Shown here: positions 25,864 through 34,166 of the stretch, in pieces
Position numbering within the stretch: the first letter of the stretch is position 1
Layout of the letters: each line of letters starts with the position of its first letter
Source of the DNA: Anaerobacillus isosaccharinicus
GTDB lineage: Bacteria; Bacillota; Bacilli; Bacillales; Anaerobacillaceae
Length of the DNA stretch: 64,000 nt
Direction of reading: 5' to 3'
Assembly: GCF_001866075.3 (NCBI RefSeq)
Contig: NZ_CP063356.1
Coordinates: forward strand, 3,338,164 to 3,402,163
The notes under the pieces: generated by a model
The model's input: the letters and a program-made list of their open reading frames with translations, nothing else
What the model was told of the DNA's origin: nothing
Database searches by the model: none
Translations under genes and position numbers: made by a program

Positions 25864-25920
25864 TAAAAGCTAACTTGCTTATGTTCTTATGATTAAAGGA
25901 CATAACTAGTTAGCTTTTTA
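25864..25920 (+). terminator. Intrinsic terminator after the Ca ATPase gene
   Basis: AAAAGCTAACT (25865-25875) pairs with AGTTAGCTTTT (25908-25918), and an inner TTATGT pairs with ACATAA. It begins directly after the stop codon. Confidence 0.75.
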
Positions 25921-26088
25921 GCGCTTAGTGAAACAATATCTTTAAAATTTTAATTAGATACTAGGGTGATCTTGATTGATTTGTTTAATTAATCGAAACA
26001 AGTTAAAATGTAATTGCCCTTTGTTTCTATTTCCTATACTTGTTGATAATGGTAAAATTGGTTAGAATAGATATGTGGATGTGATATT

Positions 26089-26976
26089 ATGTTAATAAGT
26101 ATGACTGGATACGGTCAAGCGTTTGTAGAAAAAGAAAAATTTAAAATAAATGTCGAGATGAAATCAATTAACCATCGTTTTTCTGAGATTACGATTCGAA
26201 TGCCACGTCAGTTCTTATTTTTAGAAGATAAACTAAAAAAACAAGTTAGCAAGTATGTTCAGCGTGGTAAGGTTGATGTGTTTCTAACAGTTGAGGGCGA
26301 AGGATTAGTTCAAAGATCGTTACAAGTAGATTGGAATTTGTTACACGAGTTTTCTCTCATGCATAAAGAAGCACAAAAGAAACTTGGTGTAAATCAAGAA
26401 CTTTCATTAGAAAAGCTTATTCTTCTTCCAGATATCGTTACTGTTCTTGAAAAAGAAAATCAATCTGAAACAATTGCCTCAGAAATTATTACTATGACTG
26501 ATAAGGCAGCAATGGAGCTATTAGATATGCGCCAAAAAGAAGGGTTATCTTTAGCTAATGATTTAAAACAAAGGCTAGATAAGTTAAACTCGCTATCATC
26601 TGATATCAGAAAGCAAGCGCCTAAAGTAGTGGAAGCTTATCATAGTCGACTACTAAAACGAGTGGATGAATTTTTAGAAGGTAAAATTGAGATTGATGAA
26701 GGTCGAATGCTTACTGAAGTAGCTATTTTTGCTGATAAAGCAAATATTGATGAGGAACTAACAAGGTTAAATAGTCATGTTGAACAATTTATCGCAATAA
26801 TTGAATTTCCTAATGAAAGTCCGGTTGGAAGAAAACTCGATTTCCTCGTCCAAGAAATGAATAGGGAAGTAAACACGATTGGTTCAAAATCAAATGATAT
26901 ACATATAAACAAACAAGTAGTAGAGTTAAAAGCAGAACTAGAAAAGATTAAAGAGCAAGTACAAAATATTGAGTAA
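26089..26976 (+). CDS. yloC: YicC/YloC-family endoribonuclease
   Basis: A 295-residue member of the YicC family, shown in some bacteria to be an RNA endonuclease. Family marks are the N-terminal SMTGYGQA, VEMKSINHRF, and the C-terminal DUF1732 segment KLDFLVQEMNREVNTIGSKSND. Glu and Asp residues in this last block are conserved and likely catalytic. The first ATG (26089) gives MLISMTGYG, matching relatives. It heads the yicC-remA-gmk-rpoZ group as in B. subtilis. Confidence 0.93.
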   Translation: MLISMTGYGQAFVEKEKFKINVEMKSINHRFSEITIRMPRQFLFLEDKLKKQVSKYVQRGKVDVFLTVEGEGLVQRSLQVDWNLLHEFSLMHKEAQKKLGVNQELSLEKLILLPDIVTVLEKENQSETIASEIITMTDKAAMELLDMRQKEGLSLANDLKQRLDKLNSLSSDIRKQAPKVVEAYHSRLLKRVDEFLEGKIEIDEGRMLTEVAIFADKANIDEELTRLNSHVEQFIAIIEFPNESPVGRKLDFLVQEMNREVNTIGSKSNDIHINKQVVELKAELEKIKEQVQNIE

Positions 26977-27076
26977 TAATCATCTAATTTTGTTTTTATT
27001 TATTGTTGAATCATAAAAAAAGGTGTTAAAATGACCACGTATCTGGTTATAATATAAAGATGGGCAGGGGAAAACA

Positions 27077-27337
27077 ATGAATATTAAACTCATTAATATT
27101 GGCTTTGGCAATATTGTTTCAGCAAATCGCATAATCTCTATCGTAAGTCCTGAATCAGCGCCAATTAAACGAATTATTCAAGAAGCAAGAGAACGGAATA
27201 TGTTAATTGATGCTACATATGGAAGAAGAACGCGAGCTGTTATTATTGCTGATAGTGACCATGTCATTTTATCTGCTGTTCAACCGGAAACGGTAGCACA
27301 ACGTTTATCAAATAAAGATGATCTATCTGAAGACTAA
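27077..27337 (+). CDS. remA: Extracellular matrix regulator RemA
   Basis: A small DNA-binding protein (86 residues) that activates matrix operons in B. subtilis and forms ring-like oligomers. The sequence is nearly identical to that protein over most of its length: [35 protein letters not shown] and [17 protein letters not shown]. Start ATG is behind GCAGGGGAAA. It lies between yicC and gmk as in other Bacillus. Targets in this organism are outside the window. Confidence 0.96.
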   Translation: MNIKLINIGFGNIVSANRIISIVSPESAPIKRIIQEARERNMLIDATYGRRTRAVIIADSDHVILSAVQPETVAQRLSNKDDLSED

Positions 27338-27362
27338 CAATGAAATTAATCAACAATCCTAT

Positions 27363-27391
27363 TCCGGCTAATGTATCGTTAGCTGGAGTTT
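27363..27391 (+). promoter_or_regulatory. Hairpin between remA and gmk
   Basis: TCCGGCTAA (27363-27371) pairs with TTAGCTGGA (27379-27387) over nine bases with one G-U pair, then GTTTTG. It could be a weak terminator or an attenuator reducing read-through into gmk; the T tract is poor. Confidence 0.4.
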
Positions 27392-27499
27392 TGTAATACT
27401 ATCATAAAAAACGATTGATAGCATGCGAAATTCCTAGCTTTTTCAGTAAAATAGGCAGAATAAAAATTGTTTTTAATGGAAATTGATTTGGAGGTAATG

Positions 27500-28114
27500 A
27501 TGAAAAAAGAAAGAGGTTTACTTATTGTTCTTTCTGGTCCTTCTGGTGTAGGAAAAGGTACAGTGTGCGGAGCACTTCGAAAACAAGATACAGACATACT
27601 GTACTCGGTTTCCGCAACAACACGCTCTCCAAGAGAAGGAGAAATTGATGGAGTGAATTATTTCTTTAAAACGAGAGACGATTTTGAAGAAATGATAAAG
27701 AATGATCAATTATTAGAGTGGGCTGAATATGTAGGGAACTTTTACGGTACCCCTGTTGATTACGTTGAAAAGACGTTAAGCGAGGGCAAGGACATTATTC
27801 TTGAAATAGAGGTTCAAGGAGCGTTAAAGGTAAGAGAAAAATTTGCTGAAGGCGTTTTTATCTTCCTTATGCCGCCTAGTCTTGCGGAACTAAGAAATCG
27901 TATTGTTAATCGAGGAACTGAAACAGAAGATTTGATTAACAATCGGATGACAGTAGCAAAAGACGAAATTGAAATGATGGACAAATACGATTATGTTGTT
28001 GAAAATGATGAAGTTCATCTTGCAGTAGAAAGAATTAAAGCAATCGTGATTTCTGAACATTGCCGAAAAGATCGTTTAATAGAAAAATATCAACAATTAG
28101 TGGAGGCTGAGTAA
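27500..28114 (+). CDS. gmk: Guanylate kinase
   Basis: Phosphorylates GMP to GDP. It has 204 residues. The P-loop is [11 protein letters not shown], the GMP-binding segment is [19 protein letters not shown], and the lid region includes [10 protein letters not shown]. The frame is open upstream to 27467. The ATG at 27500 is chosen because GGAGG (27490-27494) lies five bases ahead and [13 protein letters not shown] matches the family N-terminus. The stop codon directly precedes the rpoZ ATG with no gap. Sensitivity to ppGpp is known for the Bacillus enzyme. Confidence 0.95.
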   Translation: MKKERGLLIVLSGPSGVGKGTVCGALRKQDTDILYSVSATTRSPREGEIDGVNYFFKTRDDFEEMIKNDQLLEWAEYVGNFYGTPVDYVEKTLSEGKDIILEIEVQGALKVREKFAEGVFIFLMPPSLAELRNRIVNRGTETEDLINNRMTVAKDEIEMMDKYDYVVENDEVHLAVERIKAIVISEHCRKDRLIEKYQQLVEAE

Positions 28115-28324
28115 ATGCTATACCCATCAATCGATAATTTGTTAACGAAGCTAGACTCGAAGTATACGTTAGTGACGGTTTCGTCAAAACGTGCGCGTTA
28201 TCTTAAAGAATCCAACGAGAGAGACTTAATGGTTGTAAAACCTACATCATACAAACAAGTAGGGAAAGCGCTTGAAGAAATCTCTTCAGGGCAACTATCT
28301 TTCAAGCGTAGAGAAGAAATTTAA
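28115..28324 (+). CDS. rpoZ: RNA polymerase omega subunit
   Basis: A 69-residue omega subunit that assists beta-prime folding. The core segment is [12 protein letters not shown], followed by the Firmicutes-type [17 protein letters not shown], which replaces the longer proteobacterial C-terminus. It starts immediately after gmk, with GTGGAGG within the end of gmk as ribosome site. Tight linkage with gmk is conserved across bacteria. Confidence 0.95.
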   Translation: MLYPSIDNLLTKLDSKYTLVTVSSKRARYLKESNERDLMVVKPTSYKQVGKALEEISSGQLSFKRREEI

Positions 28325-28327
28325 CAT

Positions 28328-28460
28328 GGGGATGACTCAAAAGGGTAACTGCCCCCTATAATTATTATTTAGAGAATGAAACCTCTTTTAGTAGGTTTTT
28401 CACTAGTTAATATATAATAGGGAGTGTTTCTAGCCTTTATTATGAGTCACCTCTTTTTTA
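28328..28460 (+). promoter_or_regulatory. Large imperfect hairpin after rpoZ, terminator-like
   Basis: Paired segments nest in order: TGACTCA (28333-28339) with TGAGTCA (28443-28449), AAAGG (28340-28344) with CCTTT (28434-28438), and CCCTAT (28354-28359) with ATAGGG (28417-28422). A run of six T follows (28453-28459). It could be a long intrinsic terminator of the gmk-rpoZ transcript or a small palindromic insertion. Confidence 0.5.
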
Positions 28461-28493
28461 TTATTTCAACTTTTTTACAAAATAAAAATTGAT

Positions 28494-28563
28494 AGAGCTT
28501 GATTAATTAAGGGTTGATAGCGGTTGTTATCGCTATCTTTACCGGACTTTTCGGACAAGCTCT
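28494..28563 (+). promoter_or_regulatory. Structured 5' leader of coaBC, candidate three-way junction
   Basis: The outer helix joins AGAGCTTG (28494-28501) to CAAGCTCT (28556-28563). Inside is a seven-pair hairpin, GATAGCG (28516-28522) with CGCTATC (28531-28537), and a short CCG/CGG element follows at 28542-28553. The ribosome site of coaBC (AGGGAGG) is 13 bases after the structure. It fits no riboswitch class I can name; function unknown. Confidence 0.4.
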
Positions 28564-28588
28564 TATAGGTCCTTAGGGAGGAGATAAA

Positions 28589-29797
28589 ATGTTAACGGGG
28601 AAAAATGTTTTATTATGTGTGTCTGGAGGCATTGCTGTTTATAAAGCTTGTGCCCTCACTAGTAAGTTAACTCAAGTAGGTGCGATTGTAAAAGTTGTTA
28701 TGACTGAGGGGGCTACGAAATTTGTAACTCCCCTTACTTTTCAATCACTTTCTAGGGAACCTGTATATGTAGATACGTTTGAAGAACAAGACGCGACGAA
28801 AATTACTCATATCGATGTAGCTGACTGGGCAGATGTTGTCATAATTGCACCTGCAACGGCAAACATCATTGGAAAGATTGCAAACGGTATTGCAGATGAC
28901 CTCGTTTCAACGATGCTTCTTGCTACTACTGCACCTGTTCTAATTGCTCCAGCGATGAATGTTCATATGTATGACCACCCGGCTGTAAAAGCTAACTTAA
29001 CTAAATTACGTTCTTTTGGTTATCAATTATTAGAACCAAGTGAAGGCTACTTAGCCTGTGGATATGTAGGCAAAGGAAGGTTAATGGAACCGGAAGATAT
29101 AATCGTCTACCTTGAAAAATTCTTTCAACCAAAATCATCTGTCTTAGCTGAAAAAAAAGTGTTAGTTACAGCTGGACCTACACAAGAAAAGCTTGATCCG
29201 GTTCGTTATTTAACGAACCATTCTTCAGGGAAAATGGGTTATGCGATTGCTGAAGAAGCAGCAAACCGTGGCGCACATGTCATACTAGTTTCAGGTCCTA
29301 CAAATATACAACCGCCTGCTAATGTAACGTTCAATCAAGTAACTAGTGCTGAAGACATGTTTGAAAAAGTTATGGCGTATTACAACGAGATGGATGTAGT
29401 TGTTAAGTCTGCTGCAGTAGCTGATTATCGGCCAAAAAGAGTCTCTGATCAAAAAATAAAGAAACAGCCTAATGATTTGGCTATTGAAATGGAACGGACA
29501 ACAGATATTTTAAAAACATTAGGAGAACAGAAAAAACACCAGCTATTAATTGGATTCGCAGCAGAAAGCGAACAGCTTGAGTTTTATGCTCAAGATAAAT
29601 TAAAACGTAAAAATCTAGACATGATTGTAGGAAATAATATTGCTTTAGCAGGTGCTGGTTTTCAAGGAGACACGAACATTGTAACGATCTTTAAAAAAGA
29701 TGGAACATCTCTTTTACTTCCGTTAATGAGTAAAAAGGAAGTTGCTAGTAACCTATTAAATGAAATAGAACTGTTAGTAAAGGAAAATGAAAAATGA
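28589..29797 (+). CDS. coaBC: Bifunctional phosphopantothenoylcysteine decarboxylase/synthetase
   Basis: Makes 4'-phosphopantetheine precursors for coenzyme A. It has 402 residues. The N-terminal flavoprotein CoaC domain (about 1-180) has GGIAVYKA, the FMN motif and catalytic His region APAMNVHMYDH, and the substrate flap Cys in EGYLACGYVGKGRL. The C-terminal CoaB domain (about 185-400) has VTAGPTQEKLDPVRYLTNHSSGKMG and AVADYRPKR. Start ATG is behind AGGGAGGAG. The last four bases overlap the priA start. Confidence 0.95.
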   Translation: MLTGKNVLLCVSGGIAVYKACALTSKLTQVGAIVKVVMTEGATKFVTPLTFQSLSREPVYVDTFEEQDATKITHIDVADWADVVIIAPATANIIGKIANGIADDLVSTMLLATTAPVLIAPAMNVHMYDHPAVKANLTKLRSFGYQLLEPSEGYLACGYVGKGRLMEPEDIIVYLEKFFQPKSSVLAEKKVLVTAGPTQEKLDPVRYLTNHSSGKMGYAIAEEAANRGAHVILVSGPTNIQPPANVTFNQVTSAEDMFEKVMAYYNEMDVVVKSAAVADYRPKRVSDQKIKKQPNDLAIEMERTTDILKTLGEQKKHQLLIGFAAESEQLEFYAQDKLKRKNLDMIVGNNIALAGAGFQGDTNIVTIFKKDGTSLLLPLMSKKEVASNLLNEIELLVKENEK

Positions 29798-32211
29798 TTG
29801 TACAAGTTGTCGTTGATGTTCCGACTGGGGGAACTGATCGTCTTTTCGACTATAAAGTGCCTGACCACTTACAAGAAATTATTGAAAGTGGTATGAGAGT
29901 AATTGTTCCGTTTGGACCAAGGAAGGTTCAGGGGTTTGTCATTTCAAGTACGATTGAGACTGATATCGATAAATTAAAGGACATTGATGAAGTCTTGGAT
30001 GTTACTCCAGTTTTAACTCCAGAACTACTTGAATTAGGTGATTGGCTGACAACAAGTGCCCTTTGTTTTAAAATAACCGCTTATCAAGCGATGCTACCAG
30101 CAGCTCTAAAAGCTAAGTACAAAAAAGAGGTAAAGTTAACTCATAAAGAATGTTTATCCCAACTTCCGTTTGAGTTGAGAAAGTGGTTTGAGCATAGGGA
30201 TGTTGTTCTTTGGGAAGAGTTTCTCGGCACAGATGATAAGCCTTTAATAGCTTTAATAAAAAAAGCAGTTACAGACGGTTTTTTAGAAGTTATTTATAAA
30301 GTGAATGATAAAGTTACCAAAAAAATGATTAAGGTCGTAAAACCTATTTCTTATGAAAATTTGTCTATGCAACTTGAGGAATTAGACAAGCGTGCCCAAA
30401 AACAAAAACAAGTGATTGAATATTTTTTGAAACATCCTAATCAAATATCAGTTAATGCCCTAATTGAACTGGCAAATACGACTCGAAGTACGTTAAAATC
30501 ACTAATTGATAAAGGGATTTTATCAGAAGAAGATGTAGAAGTAGCTCGTGACCCATACGCTAACCGCATTTTTAAAAAGACAGTTCCACTGCAGTTAACA
30601 ACCAATCAAGAAGCGGTTATTCAACCTATTTATCAATCTATTAATGAAGGGCGACATCAAACGTTTTTAATTCACGGTGTGACAGGGAGCGGAAAAACAG
30701 AAGTTTATCTACAATCTATTGCCAAAGTGTTAGAAGAAGGCAAGGAAGCCATAGTCCTCGTCCCTGAAATATCATTAACACCACAAATGGTACAACGGTT
30801 TAAAGAACGCTTTGGATCCCTTGTCGCTGTTCTCCATAGTGCCCTTTCAACTGGTGAGAAATATGACGAGTGGCGAAAAATTCACCATGGGCGTGTAAAA
30901 GTAGTAGTTGGCGCTAGGTCAGCAATATTTGCCCCATTTAAAAATATTGGGATTATAATAATTGATGAAGAACATGAAGCAACGTACAAACAAGAGGAAA
31001 ATCCACGTTATCATGCTAGAGATGTAGCAATTAAACGAGCGAATTTTTATAAGTGTCCTTTAATTTTAGGAAGTGCTACGCCGTCACTAGAAACATATGC
31101 AAGGTCAAAAAAAGGGGTTTATCGCTTATTAGAAATGCTAGAGCGAGTGAATGACGTTAAGTTGCCTACGGTAGAAGTTGTTGATATGCGTGAGGAATTA
31201 AAATCTGGCAATCGTTCAATGTTTTCAAATGCTCTTTTTGAAAAGCTCACACAAAGACTTAACCGGGGCGAACAAAGTGTATTATTTTTAAACAGGCGCG
31301 GGTATTCAACGTTTGTAATGTGTCGAGACTGTGGGTATGTTGCCCAATGCCCTCATTGTGATATTTCATTAACTTATCACCAAACGAGTCGGTCTTTAAA
31401 ATGTCATTACTGTGGTCATCAAGAAAAAATGCCTCAAAAATGTAGTAGTTGTGATAGTGAACATATACGTTTTTTTGGATCAGGAACACAAAAGGTAGAA
31501 GAGGAAATTGCAAAAGTCTTACCAGGTGCTAGGGTCATTCGAATGGACGTGGACACTACTAGGAAAAAGGGTTCCCATGAACGATTATTAACACAGTTTG
31601 GTGAGGGAAAAGCAGATATTCTTCTTGGTACACAAATGATAGCAAAAGGGTTAGACTTTCCAAACATAACATTAGTGGGAGTTTTAGCTGCTGACTCAAT
31701 GCTTCATCTTCCTGATTTTCGAGCTAGTGAACGAACATTTCAGTTATTGACTCAAGTAAGCGGTAGGGCAGGACGACATCAGTTGCCAGGGGAAGTAGTC
31801 ATTCAAACCTATACTCCCGAGCATTATAGTATTGACTTTGTTCGAGACCATGACTTCATTTCATTTTTTGAAAAAGAAATGGGGATTAGAAAGCTTCAGA
31901 GCTATCCTCCCTATTATTTCATAACAGTTATTCAAGTTTCACACCCCGAAATTACAAAGGTCATTGAAATTACTGATAAAATAACAGCATTTGTTCGAAG
32001 ATCTCTATCTGAAAAGTCTATTGTTTTAGGCCCTGTAGCTTGCTCGATCCCTAGGATTAAAGATAGATATCGCTATCAATGCATGATAAAATACAAAAAT
32101 GAACCGACATTAGTCAATATTTTAAAAGAAGTTATAGAAAATTATAAACGAGAAATCAATCAAGGGAACTTACAAGTTTCCATAGATATGAATCCGTTTG
32201 TGCTTATGTAA
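29794..32211 (+). CDS. priA: Primosomal replication restart helicase PriA
   Basis: A superfamily 2 helicase of 805 residues that reloads DnaB at repaired forks. An N-terminal 3'-DNA-binding domain (about 1-105) is followed by a winged-helix region. Helicase motifs are GVTGSGKTEVYL, DEEHEATYK and GSATPS. A zinc module with CRDCGYVAQCPHCD and CHYCGH..CSSC lies near residues 510-555, and the helicase ends with QVSGRAGRH. ATGA overlap with coaBC shows coupling. It is followed by a heptamer-arm repeat and then by the insertion sequence, where def would be expected. Confidence 0.96.
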   Translation: MIVQVVVDVPTGGTDRLFDYKVPDHLQEIIESGMRVIVPFGPRKVQGFVISSTIETDIDKLKDIDEVLDVTPVLTPELLELGDWLTTSALCFKITAYQAMLPAALKAKYKKEVKLTHKECLSQLPFELRKWFEHRDVVLWEEFLGTDDKPLIALIKKAVTDGFLEVIYKVNDKVTKKMIKVVKPISYENLSMQLEELDKRAQKQKQVIEYFLKHPNQISVNALIELANTTRSTLKSLIDKGILSEEDVEVARDPYANRIFKKTVPLQLTTNQEAVIQPIYQSINEGRHQTFLIHGVTGSGKTEVYLQSIAKVLEEGKEAIVLVPEISLTPQMVQRFKERFGSLVAVLHSALSTGEKYDEWRKIHHGRVKVVVGARSAIFAPFKNIGIIIIDEEHEATYKQEENPRYHARDVAIKRANFYKCPLILGSATPSLETYARSKKGVYRLLEMLERVNDVKLPTVEVVDMREELKSGNRSMFSNALFEKLTQRLNRGEQSVLFLNRRGYSTFVMCRDCGYVAQCPHCDISLTYHQTSRSLKCHYCGHQEKMPQKCSSCDSEHIRFFGSGTQKVEEEIAKVLPGARVIRMDVDTTRKKGSHERLLTQFGEGKADILLGTQMIAKGLDFPNITLVGVLAADSMLHLPDFRASERTFQLLTQVSGRAGRHQLPGEVVIQTYTPEHYSIDFVRDHDFISFFEKEMGIRKLQSYPPYYFITVIQVSHPEITKVIEITDKITAFVRRSLSEKSIVLGPVACSIPRIKDRYRYQCMIKYKNEPTLVNILKEVIENYKREINQGNLQVSIDMNPFVLM

Positions 32212-32213
32212 AT

Positions 32214-32309
32214 CTAAAATTCAGAACGTAAAATGTAGAATTGGCTTGTGGAAAGCTTCGAAGCATTACTTACAATAATTCTACATTTTACATTCTACAT
32301 TCTAAATTA
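32214..32309. repeat. Heptamer-arm hairpin repeat, copy C
   Basis: The left arm at 32214-32242 and the right arm at 32277-32309 pair, with 15 perfect bases (GTAAAATGTAGAATT against AATTCTACATTTTAC). Read in sevens, the right arm is ATTCTAC ATTTTAC ATTCTAC ATTCTAA. The loop carries AGCTTCGAAGC, itself a small palindrome. It starts two bases after the priA stop codon. Confidence 0.7.
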
Positions 32310-32472
32310 ATTAATAGAGACTCGGAAATTAAATGATTAAATTTAGGTCTCCTGGAGCTTATGAGCTTGTTTTAAGAGGAAAGCGTGGGATTTTCAAAGT
32401 CATTTTCAAAAAAATGAATGACAAATAAACCACATGAAGTGGATTTTTTGAAAATTATATTTTAAGATGACT

Positions 32473-33975
32473 TTATAAGGACAAAAAGGACTGAATAATC
32501 GGGTTGGTAGCCACAAAATTATTCTTTTTTGCTTCCTTTATCCATGCATCGGCATGCTGACACATGCCGATGATATATGTACGAATATTCCAATGTCTAG
32601 AACTTCGTCCTCTTGAATCTTCTAAACGATAATCCACTTTTTGCCGTTTAATACAACGCTCAACTCCAGTTCGCAAAGAATAGCGTTTTCGCCATTCCTT
32701 ACTATCACGTTTGATACGTGGAAAGAGACGAGGATTATCCTTCGTCGCTGTATAAAATGTTCGACCATAATCTGAATCTGAACACGGATTTGGGCATTCC
32801 CATTTTCCGCATACGGCTGGACAACGCCATTTGCGCCGATAGGTTTTTTGATTTAATCCCCAGTGGATCATCTCTCGACCAATAGGGCAGACTGGAACAC
32901 CTTTAAGATTTATATCCATTTGTTTATGCTGAAATTGTTTAGAACGTCTTGGATTAAGGTCAATGATGGCTGAAACATCATAGTGTTCTAACATTTCATA
33001 GATGGGAAAAGCATCTAGAGCAGAATCTAAGATGACTTCACTGATTTTCCAATCAGAATACCAATGTTTGAGTTCATGAAACGTACTTACAAATAAAACT
33101 GAGTCATGTTTACTGGCTCTGTAGAGCCTTGGATAAATAGGTAAGTCATAAGGACTATCAGATGCAGTTACCATGAATAGGCTTCGCCCATAATAGTACT
33201 TTTCTCTAGAACTATCCCAACCGTAATCAGCGTCAGGGTCTGAGAATTGTCTCTTGCATTGGCATTTCCAATTTCCTTGTTTACGACAATCGCATAGAAA
33301 CTTACCATAAGGTCTTCCACCAGTAACAACGGGAGATCCATCACCGAGGATGCTTAAGGACATGGTGTCACCTAGTAATCCTTGTGTTGCTGATTTATTG
33401 ACGAACAAGGATTGAAAGATCATTTGAAGTTGGTCATGGGCTTTCGGTGTATATTTAATATCCTTATTTTTCAAGGCGCGTTTAACTAGTTTTTCAACAA
33501 TCTTAGGGTTTTTAGGCTCTTGTTTCTGATTCTTTTTGCCTTTCTTTCTTGGTTTCTTTAGCTTTCTGTTATTTCTATTCGATAGATGTGGAGTTGAACC
33601 AAGCCATAGCCGATTAAAAAAATCGTAAAAGGTACCTACTCCAGGAACATTGTATGGAGAAAAACCACTAAGGACCGCAAGAACTGGCGTTGTCTTTAAT
33701 GTATAAACCCACTTGTCAATACTTGAGATATGGTGGTAATGCATGAGCATTAAACTCCGAAGCATATCACACGGCTGCCGCGGTTTTCTTCCTCTTGGAT
33801 TAGAGGAATAACGGTGTCTAAGCAACATGGTGGCATCGGTTAGGTCAATCAAGGAACACCAAATTATTGGTTCAGAGTAAAAGGTTTTTAAAAATGCTTT
33901 ATCCTTATAGAGTTCATCTAATTGCTCGACAACAAAAGACAGATAGGATTCATGAGAACGGACGTTTTTTAGCAT
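32473..33975 (-). CDS. DDE-type transposase
   Basis: A 500-residue transposase, intact from ATG to stop. Probable catalytic residues are Asp212 (LGDGSPV), Asp317 or Asp321 (EVILDSALDAF) and Glu439 (RTGVERCIKRQK). A basic linker lies at residues 133-175. Two Cys-rich patches (CDC..CQCKRQF at 228-244; CPAVCGKWECPNPC at 385-398) may bind metal. The fold resembles IS4/IS1182-like elements, but the exact family is not clear. Start ATG at 33975 on the minus strand follows a GGGGGAA ribosome-site-like stretch that is part of the upstream hairpin. Confidence 0.88.
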   Translation of the reverse strand: MLKNVRSHESYLSFVVEQLDELYKDKAFLKTFYSEPIIWCSLIDLTDATMLLRHRYSSNPRGRKPRQPCDMLRSLMLMHYHHISSIDKWVYTLKTTPVLAVLSGFSPYNVPGVGTFYDFFNRLWLGSTPHLSNRNNRKLKKPRKKGKKNQKQEPKNPKIVEKLVKRALKNKDIKYTPKAHDQLQMIFQSLFVNKSATQGLLGDTMSLSILGDGSPVVTGGRPYGKFLCDCRKQGNWKCQCKRQFSDPDADYGWDSSREKYYYGRSLFMVTASDSPYDLPIYPRLYRASKHDSVLFVSTFHELKHWYSDWKISEVILDSALDAFPIYEMLEHYDVSAIIDLNPRRSKQFQHKQMDINLKGVPVCPIGREMIHWGLNQKTYRRKWRCPAVCGKWECPNPCSDSDYGRTFYTATKDNPRLFPRIKRDSKEWRKRYSLRTGVERCIKRQKVDYRLEDSRGRSSRHWNIRTYIIGMCQHADAWIKEAKKNNFVATNPIIQSFLSL

Positions 33976-33983
33976 AAAAATTC

Positions 33984-34026
33984 CCCCAATACGAGTTTTT
34001 TAATGTCTTCAACTCGATTATTGGGG
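33984..34026 (-). promoter_or_regulatory. Hairpin covering the transposase ribosome-binding region
   Basis: CCCCAATACGAGTT (33984-33997) pairs with AACTCG-AT-TATTGGGG (34011-34026), 14 pairs with a two-base bulge. In transcripts entering from outside the element it would hide the GGGG ahead of the transposase ATG. This is a known way for IS elements to block impinging expression; here it is inferred from the fold. Confidence 0.6.
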
Positions 34027-34166
34027 CGTTCTGAATTTGTCAAGAGGAAAATGTGTTCGCCCCCTTTAAATAGGGGTAAAACAATAAAAAGCCCTAGTCG
34101 AAAGACTAGAGCTGAAGCGGAAATTTAATTTCCGAGAGACTATAATTAATGAATGAGGTGTTTTTT

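Larger units (their letters stand above)
32322..34135 (-). mobile_element. Insertion sequence, 1814 bp, with 13-bp IRs and 5-bp target duplication
   Basis: The left end TCGGAAATTAAAT (32322-32334) and right end ATTTAATTTCCGA (34123-34135) are perfect inverted repeats. Both are flanked by GAGAC (32317-32321 and 34136-34140), a 5-base target duplication. The element holds a single transposase gene on the minus strand. A strong hairpin sits just upstream of that gene, and a CTAGTC-GAAA-GACTAG hairpin lies near the right end. It lies between priA and the fmt ribosome site. Its IS family is uncertain (IS4/IS1182-like DDE). All parts look intact, so it may be recent. Confidence 0.88.

Noticed and set aside
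28328-28460. T-box leader between rpoZ and coaBC
   Set aside because: No T-box sequence (UGGNACC) and no aminoacyl-tRNA synthetase or amino-acid gene follows.
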